A stretch of 64,000 nucleotides of DNA, from the NCBI GenBank assembly GCA_039720395.1, contig CM077826.1, positions 24,694,430 to 24,758,429 on the forward strand, in the 5' to 3' direction. The notes under the pieces were generated by a model. It ran no database searches, was not told the origin of the DNA, and saw nothing but the letters and a program-made list of their open reading frames with translations. Both the position numbers and the translations under genes were made by a program. Below are positions 57,401-64,000 of the stretch, piece by piece. Within the stretch, counting starts at the first letter, position 1; the number at the start of each line of letters is the position of its first letter. The DNA comes from Liquidambar formosana. Its lineage: Eukaryota > Streptophyta > Magnoliopsida > Saxifragales > Altingiaceae.

Positions 57401-60400
57401 TTACTAGGCGTACAAATTTATCTTTAAAGGCTGCATCAAATTAATTTGTATCCACATTTTGGAGACGTTGACCAAGACGTAGATGTAGCTCATGTACTTT
57501 GCAACTGTTGCCACCACTTGCTCTTTTCTAGTTCACCACTAGGAGGAGCAATATCTTTTATTTGTTTAGTCCTTGATTACCAATACCTGCCCCCTCTTCC
57601 CTTTTCTTGATTTTTAACAGCCTAAATCTCCACTTTGAACCAATTTGACTATATCAATCAACTTAATTCTGCAGAAGTTATTCCATAATCCATACATTTC
57701 TTTTGGAGACCACATGGATATACAGGTGATTAATCTTTATTGATATTACAAAATATTTTGTGAGAACTTGTGTCTTTGAAGTACAACCTAAGAAGCATAG
57801 ACACTTCCCCAAAGGTGTCACGGCATTGTTGGAAACATATCATACACGACCCTTCTCGGACACTCCTATGACGCACCACCTCTCTCTTTGATTTTTCTTT
57901 CTTGTTTTTGTTCATTCTTTTCCTTTTTCCCTTATCTTCTCTGTAGACAACTCAACTACAATTTCCAAAAACAATACAAAGGTATGCATTTTGAATGATA
58001 TTTTATAATTATATGTGTTAAGTTTCTAACCTAAAATCCTAAGCTAATAAGTGGAGGGGCCAAACAGGTATATAAAGCCTTGTCAAAGTTTATAATTAAC
58101 CAATGTGGGATGTGGTATTTTTCCCAACACCCCTCCTCACGTGTAGGTCTAACAAGATAGAAACGGGGTTGTCACATGGACGACGAAGATGGGCAAATGA
58201 ACAAAAACAGCCCAAGAACGACATGCTATGACACTGTGTTAAGTTTCCAACCTGAAAGCCTAAACTAATAAGTGGAGGACCCAAATAGGTATATGAAACC
58301 ATGTCAAAGTTTATAATTAACTAATGTGGGATGTGGTATTTTTCTCAACAATATGTATAACTGATATATGTTTTATTAATTAATGTTGTATCCTAGCCTT
58401 GTTGTATCCTAAATTTTGAGGCTTTGCTGTGTCGGTGTGTCCATGTTGTGCCGTAACTGTGTGGCGTGTCGATGTCCGTTCTTCTTAGAGTAGCAACCTA
58501 ACTAAAATCTTCAACTTGTTTCATTTGCTTCTGCATGCAGTCCAATGAGTTGATGCCAACTAATTCATCTAAGAAAATCATCACGAGAGTTTATTTGTCT
58601 ATGTAAAAATGCACACAAATGTGTTAACATCTAGTATCTCTAGTAGGTGCTCGTTCTTTACCCTCTGCATCCATAAATGAGATGTAATGTTTTCATGCAT
58701 TTTTATTTATGTTTGTGAATTTTAATTACTTTAGTTGTGGTGGTATGACTTGATCTGTTGATTCTGCAGGGGGGTGTGTTCAGGAACATGGGATATTACT
58801 TGTTTCATTGAGCATTTATGCGTCTCCAATCTGGTGAAACTGTTGATGGTTTTGGTCCTTTGCTACATAAGTAATTTTTTCCACGTTGTTTTTTTTCTTT
58901 TTAATTTTATTTTACCCTTTTTATGAGCTTACATGAACAGCCTGAGAAATATTTTATTGATTTTAAATCTGTTTTCTTAAGCTTGCATAGCTGCTAAATT
59001 TTCTTAAACCAGTTGACCTTCCACTTACCAAATCTATGTTTTTGTTTCCTGTCCACTGTTTTGGCTTAGCACTTGTCTAAGCTGTGATATGTTTCTGCAT
59101 TTTTTTGGCATGAATCATGATTGGTCTGTCTCATTCAACTTCCTTTTTTTTTTTGCTTATTAAAATTGAGACATCGAGTGAGTTCGACAAGATGTAACTT
59201 GTGTGTGTGTGTTAGTACTGTCTTCTGTACTTCTTCTACCGATAAGAAATAATAAATATATATATATATATATGTGTGTGTATTATAAACATGTGTATAT
59301 ATATAATTATATATATATCTTATTGTTTTTCTTCATTATGTGCATGTGCATAAGAATGTCTATACTCCAATAGGTTTTTGAACATGATAGTTCTTGTTAT
59401 AAAATTTTTGAGGACATCGGAAAATTTGTGGCACAAACACTTCACAGGATCAAAAACCAAAGCTTTTAATTGCTTTGTTCTCTCTTCATTTCTCTCTTTC
59501 TGTCTTTTATTTCTTTTTTTTTTTTTTCAGTAGTAACTAATAAGTACATCGGTTTTGACATTTTTGGCACTCCAATCATGATGCAGCTGATTTTAAAATC
59601 TAACTATCTTTTGAAAAAAAAAAAAAAAAAATTAAGAAGTGAAAAACTATTTTGTTTTTGTTAGACTCTTGACTTTTATTTTTCCTGGTTTTCCGGCAAG
59701 GACCTGAAATGCTTAACTACTTTCTATTTTTCCAAATCTTTCTTCAATGTCTTTTGAAATGCAACTACCGAGATGAATGTTTTTTAGCTATTGCCCAATA
59801 ACCCATTTAATTAGAATATGAACTAATAAACTGGTTAGCACTTAGCAGTTGTATTTTATAAGTAATGATTGATTACTTTTCTCTTCTCTTCTTTCAGCTT
59901 TATTGTTCTTTTACCTCATGTTCAAGGTGGGGATCTTCCAATGCATAGGAAGAAGCCTTTGTAAGATGTGTTGGGCTGCATGTGAGACATACTGGTTTGC
60001 ATTAGAAGATATTACTTGTTTTCTTTGGCATAAGTTAAAGAATACCAAGCGAGTAAACCGCCGTCGCCGCTTTCGAGACATTGAAGTAGGGTACAGTTCA
60101 AGCGATGAAAGCAAGTCTTTAGACAAATACTGGAGTTTAAATGTCAATAGAAAGCGGAAGTCAAATAGAGAGGGAAGAAAGCAACGACTACAGAACTCTC
60201 TCTACCCTTTAAGGCAGAGCTATAAAGATGGGTATGTCAGTCATAGTCGCCATGGCCGTCACCATGTCAGGTTGAAGACAAGAGAAGTATCTGTTCATGC
60301 AAAGGGTAGGTATCGAGGAGCAAGGAATTCAAGACAGCTTCAAATGAGGAAGGTGAGTAATCTTCGAAGAGAGGCAGCAATGTTCAAGAGGAGGAGGTTC

Positions 60401-60406
60401 AGGTGA
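54466..60406 (+). CDS. Plant-specific membrane protein, N-myristoylation-type start, 235 aa
   Basis: Exons: 54466-54563, 58770-58870 and 59898-60406; GT/AG, phases 2 and 1, 708 nt total. The start MGSVISKAANGVG has Gly2 and Ser6, as in N-myristoylated proteins. A Cys-bearing segment (SCEGVCSGTWDITCFIEHLC) follows, then one hydrophobic helix at about 54-75 (LVKLLMVLVLCYITLLFFYL), then a second Cys-rich segment (QCIGRSLCKMCWAACETYWF). The tail is strongly basic (KRVNRRRRFRD, many Arg/Lys/Ser) with SSSDESKS. From memory it belongs to a conserved family of uncharacterised plant proteins starting MGSVISKAANG. No enzymatic motif is seen, and lipid anchoring plus one membrane helix is inference. Intron 1 (4.2 kb) contains the TRIM at 58016-58350. 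Confidence 0.88.
58016..58350 (-). mobile_element. TRIM retroelement, copy 2 (335 bp) with perfect 5-bp TSD
   Basis: The TSD ATATG is at 58011-58015 and 58351-58355. LTR-like direct repeats 58016-58129 and 58237-58350 (114 bp each, about 12 differences) begin TGTTAAGTTTC and end CAACA. The internal 107 bp starts with CCCCTCCTCAC (reverse complement of a polypurine tract) and ends GCTATGACACTG at 58225-58236, a degenerate reverse complement of the initiator-tRNA-Met primer site (8 of 12). It has the same length and layout as 1436-1770. It sits between arms resembling CTAAGAAGCATAGACAC (near 57787) and its inverted counterpart near 58480, perhaps an older host repeat. Confidence 0.88.
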
Positions 60407-60557
60407 TCATAAAGTTAATGTAACATTTTGAATTTGTTTGTACTAGAAATAGAAGTATTTTCAATAGAAAGTGAATGTAGTTTGTTGTTTGAATCTTGTG
60501 GCAGGGATTATAAAATGAGCATACAGTAAATTTGCTCTATTGAGGACCCTTTCGATA

Positions 60558-60804
60558 ATCTAAATGGAAGTTAAACAATTTTTGTGCATTTTACATAATA
60601 TTGAAGGCACAAATCCATCACCTTGAATTATTCAGTAGAAAGAAAATTTAAAATCATTGTATTTTGATCATTTTTAAAAAGTGATCATCTTATATCAACT
60701 ATAGTGATAGACTCAAATTTTCTGAAATAGTCTAATTCAAGGTGATGGATTTTTACCATCAATACTATGTAAAATACGCAAAATTGTTTAATTTCGATCT
60801 AAGT
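60558..60804. mobile_element. Foldback MITE, 247 bp, just past the membrane-protein gene
   Basis: Left GTTAAACAATTTTTGTGCAT, TTTACATAATATTGA and AATCCATCACCTTGAATTA pair with right TAATTCAAGGTGATGGATTT, TCAATACTATGTAAAATACG and CAAAATTGTTTAATTTCGAT. The arms are about 90 bp, with a smaller TGATCA-rich hairpin in the loop. It starts about 150 bp after the stop codon, so it may be transcribed in the 3' UTR. Confidence 0.78.
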
Positions 60805-61781
60805 GTATTAATGCGTACATGAGTATCTGTACTTGCTTGAAGAATATATGGTCTCTGTTGTGAAGACCATGGCTAGGCAGGCGTGGAGGCAAGTTAAGTT
60901 GCTTTTGTGAATGGGCCCAGGCACGAGCCTGATTTCCCAATGTCTCATTTTTACTTTTTAATGTCAAAATATGGTGCATTTTTAAGTACCCTGTAATACA
61001 TAAGTAGTTTAGTTTCAATAGCATTAACTAATTAAATTCATGATCTGGAAAGGGAGAGAAAAGGTCTCAAGTCCATACCTATAGGCATTTCCCCCCCACT
61101 TCTTTGGGCGGAGGAAAACATATCTTCAAGGTTATTTGCTACCGTTCATTTTTTTTTTTTTTTTTGGTTACAAGTGAAAGGGTTATTTTACTCTTCATTA
61201 ACAGCTACCCCCTAAATTCCTAAAGTTTTTTTTTTTTCTTTTTCTTTTTCTTTTGTCCAGTATATACGGTACTCAAAATAAATAAAATACACATATTGTG
61301 CACGTATCCTGAAATAATTTAGGGAAATTACCTTTTGGTGACCACTTTCCAAATCGCACACTAAGCCAATTCGCACTTAGAATACTTAAAGCATGAAGCA
61401 AGCTTCAAAACTCATGCAATATCAATTATCATACAAATGAATTATCTATACATGAGGTCGTTCGACAAATCAAGGGATTAAATACTAATCATATATTAAG
61501 CCCTTAGTACCATATTTAAGATTATACAGGCATTGCAGCAAATATAAAAAGGAATATTGATTGTGATAATTTAACGGTTAGGAAATTAAAGGTAAATATG
61601 TATTTAATATTTTGCTGAATTTGTATTTTTTTATTTTAAATTAAGTCATATGACGTAGGATTTTTCTAAGAGTTTGGAGATCAAAGAATCTTGCCACATC
61701 AATGCCACTTGGAGGAGAGAGAAATTATGTGAACGTTACTATATATATATATATATATATATATATCCACGACAATAATTC
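60805..61781. other. Intergenic, no gene seen
   Basis: AT-rich with poly(T) runs near 61149 and 61229 and an (AT)n microsatellite at 61740-61766. Nothing coding is recognised. Confidence 0.4.
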
Positions 61782-62028
61782 TATCAACATGTGCTAATAT
61801 AGACTTATATCAGCACGGCTACAAACCTATAATTGTTGATTACAAACTTACAATTGATTGATTACAAACTTACAATTGACTGACTACAAATGAACAATTA
61901 TCTGACTTGTAGGCTTCATTTGTAAGTCAGTTAATTGTAAGTTTGTAATCAGTCAATTATAAGTTTGTAATCAACAATTGTAGGTTTGTAGCTGTACTAA
62001 TATAAACCTATATCAGTACGTATTGATA
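61782..62028. mobile_element. Foldback element with internal tandem units, 247 bp
   Basis: Ends are TATCAACATGTGCTAATATA and, reverse-complemented, TATCAATACGTACTGATATA. Each end is itself near-palindromic (GTGCTAATATAGACTTATATCAGCAC). The arms consist of short repeats of ATTACAAACTTACAATTGA, three on the left and three inverted on the right, around a short central loop, so the whole element forms one long hairpin of repeated units. The end motif matches the 22619-22770 foldback. Confidence 0.75.
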
Positions 62029-62499
62029 GGATCATTATCGTATATATATATATTAGATATCATATGAGAGATGAATTTTCTTAAGGATGTTTTGTCAATT
62101 ATTTGGGAAGATTTGATTGGTAAGTCTAGTTTTGTGATTGTGTTGATTTTATCATCCTAACGCTTATCCCAAACCTTTTTGTATCAACAAATGGATATCT
62201 ATATTTCTTCATAAGCTTGAACCTAACATCACTCACTTAACAAGTGAAGACTACAATGCCATCACCAACCTTGGGTTACGATTTTTTCTATGTTTTTTTT
62301 TGGCCAAACAATAAGAGAACACACACCTACATATGTACCTATGCGGAGTCAAAATCAAGATATCTGCAAACCCCACACCCTAATTGGCCAAGCTTGGGTT
62401 AAGTTAGGTACATAAAATTCAAGGATTAGGTACATAGGCTTAATGGATTAAAATCATAGATCTAAAGTACATCTTCTTAGGAAAAAAAAACGGTTAGGA

Positions 62500-62530
<31 letters not shown>

Positions 62531-62958
62531 TTGCTAAGCAACAAGGTGTTTATAATGTCAGAGTTTAACTAATTCCCACTTCCCATGTGGTGTTACCACC
62601 CCATAAGGTCGTTTAATGCCCGAACTACTAATTGGCCAAAAGAGATTGGCTGGTTTCAAACCTAAGATGTCTGATTTTACAACTCGCCCCTTTATCGCTA
62701 GACAAACTCTCATTGACTTTTTAAAAAAGCTTAATTAATAGCACTAAGGTCCATCACATGGAATTATGAATTATGATACATACATGTTAATCATCTGTAT
62801 CTTTTCTTTAATTTTGGCCATTCTTATTCCTCTCCTTAATTTTTTTAATATGACAATTAAGCGTAGTTTTATTGGACAACTAGCAAAATTGCAGCATGAA
62901 TGAATTGCGTGGCGCAATTTCATTGGACAGTTGACATGGCGTAATCTCACACAGGGAA
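62029..62958. other. Intergenic, no gene seen
   Basis: AT-rich with an (AT)n microsatellite at about 62498-62526. It probably includes the upstream region of the gene at the right edge. Confidence 0.35.
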
Positions 62959-63059
62959 ATGTGTCAATGTGACGAAGCGGATATGGAAATTACATCTTCA
63001 CCAGTATGTCCCCTCTATTTGATGAAAAATTCCTCTAATAAAAACGGAAAAAAGAAGAA

Positions 63060-63171
63060 GAAGAAAAGAAACTCTCTCTCTCTGAAAGTCTGCAACATTT
63101 ACAGAGAGCTGTTGGAGCCCTACCAAGCTTCCGTTAATGGCAGCTACGGAAGCTTTGTTCTCTCATTGAAC
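63060..63171 (+). other. Probable 5' untranslated exon of a gene beyond the right edge
   Basis: A purine-rich lead-in (AAGAAGAAGAAAAGAAAC) and CTCTCTCTCT, typical of plant 5' UTRs, are followed by GC-richer sequence ending AACG/GTAAGC, a strong donor site at 63172. The only well-placed ATG (near 63137) meets a TGA ten codons later, just before the donor, so this looks like a UTR exon with a short uORF. Nothing downstream to the window end is recognisable as coding. Confidence 0.3.
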
Positions 63172-64000
63172 GGTAAGCGCTAAGAGAGTTCAATCCCAAT
63201 TAGATCCTGTTCATAAGGGAAAATGTATATATATATTGTATATGTATATTTGTATACTGTTGTTTTCTTCTGGCGATCGAAGTGGAGCGTTGTTGGTTTG
63301 AATGGTATGCAGCGTGAGAGAAGTATCTGCTTTTGCAGATCTCTCAATTTTGTGATAGTCTGACCCCTCTGGTTTGAGTAGATTCTTGCGAGGCATTGAA
63401 ATCTAGGGTTTTGGTTTGGATTTGTTGATTCTGCTTTTGTTCTATCAATGCACATGTGGGAATATCATTCATTTACCCTATATCGTCCTTAATTTTTATA
63501 AAACTTATGTGGATTTATTTGATGGTATTAATTCCATGTAATTGGTTTCTCACTTCTAAACCGTGTATTCGCTTTATGAATAAATGTTGGTGTTGGGCAG
63601 CGCTGTTAATTAGTTTGTGTCACTCTGCGTATGAAAATGAGTCTGGATTTCACTCTATCCGTCTTTTGTACGTTTTGTAAATTTAGTTTAAGTTGTAAGA
63701 TGGTGACTCTGTCTGAAAGAAGTCTTTGCTTTTTAAAATTTTTTAAAACACAACCCGAGTTTCCAAGACATGGTTGCCTTAGAAATTGGGATTTACAAAC
63801 TGTTTTTTTTTTTTTTTTTTTTTTTTTTTTGGGGGGGGGGGGGTGTTTGGTACTGTGTACTTATATGTCAACAGCATGTCATATTATACATTATTTTTGT
63901 GTCTATCTTATATTGTCGCCAGAAAATTGATGAGTTGTTGTCATCCTTTGGTATGTGCTCAATGTTTAAATCATGGAAGTCTTATTCTTTGAATGCATCT

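Noticed and set aside
57783..58496. Larger TIR element around the second TRIM
   Set aside because: Only about 17 bp (CTAAGAAGCATAGACAC-type) match in inverted orientation and no TSD was found. It is noted in the TRIM entry only.
63137..63169. Short frame starting ATGGCAGCTACGGAAGC as a coding first exon
   Set aside because: It meets TGA after ten codons, just before the donor site, so it is at best a uORF.
1..64000. CRISPR arrays, operons, phage or prokaryotic defence genes
   Set aside because: Gene structure, splice sites and transposon types are those of a plant nucleus. Direct repeats seen are transposon ends, tandem duplications or microsatellites.

Overview
The window is nuclear DNA of a flowering plant, most likely a woody eudicot. 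It is AT-rich and intron-rich, full of microsatellites and homopolymers, and the recognisable genes are nuclear genes for plastid and mitochondrial proteins. I could not fix the species. A Fagales-like tree is a guess from general texture only. There is no prokaryotic gene organisation, no CRISPR array, no rRNA and no tRNA gene that I can support. Every splice model below was made by eye from GT/AG sites, phase and homology.

Genes, left to right. (1) HCF164 (+, 963-2866, 5' exon not found): thylakoid thioredoxin-like protein for cytochrome b6f assembly. (2) A conserved uncharacterised protein (+, 6388-9170, 4 exons, 316 aa), preceded by a cluster of ABRE/G-box motifs. (3) A 604-aa mTERF protein, probably MTERF2/EMB2219-like (+, 11299-30864, 7 exons, one intron of 11.4 kb). 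(4) TOM7 (-, 36028-36249, 73 aa, single exon): mitochondrial import subunit. (5) MTERF4/BSM/RUG2 (-, 43936-45486, single exon, 516 aa). (6) A plant membrane protein with an N-myristoylation-type start (+, 54466-60406, 3 exons, 235 aa). (7) A probable first untranslated exon of a further gene at the right edge (about 63060-63171). HCF164 and the two mTERF proteins act on plastid or mitochondrial function. Their proximity does not look like a functional cluster in the operon sense.

The rest is transposon debris, and much of it can be bounded to the base by target-site duplications (TSDs). Mutator-like TIR elements with 9-bp TSDs lie at 15204-16329, 19903-21661, 33904-35267 and 36467-38287. hAT-like elements with 8-bp TSDs lie at 23365-23946, 38612-39146 and 45794-47723. 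Two 335-bp TRIM retroelements of one family lie at 1436-1770 and 58016-58350. Two Helitrons abut head-to-tail at 49969-51432, and one carries an EF-hand gene fragment. There are several LINE remnants, a copia remnant, a candidate solo LTR, and at least six foldback or hairpin elements.

The most informative places are: the 11.4-kb intron of the MTERF2-like gene, which holds a three-deep nest (TIR arms, then a LINE with a 15-bp TSD, then a MULE with a 9-bp TSD); a degenerate 306-bp second copy of the 3' half of exon 1 in intron 1 of the same gene, whose last 120 bp form an open, phase-0 pseudo-exon with splice-like borders; and the Helitron that captured a calmodulin-like fragment. I found no convincing new enzymatic or defence system.
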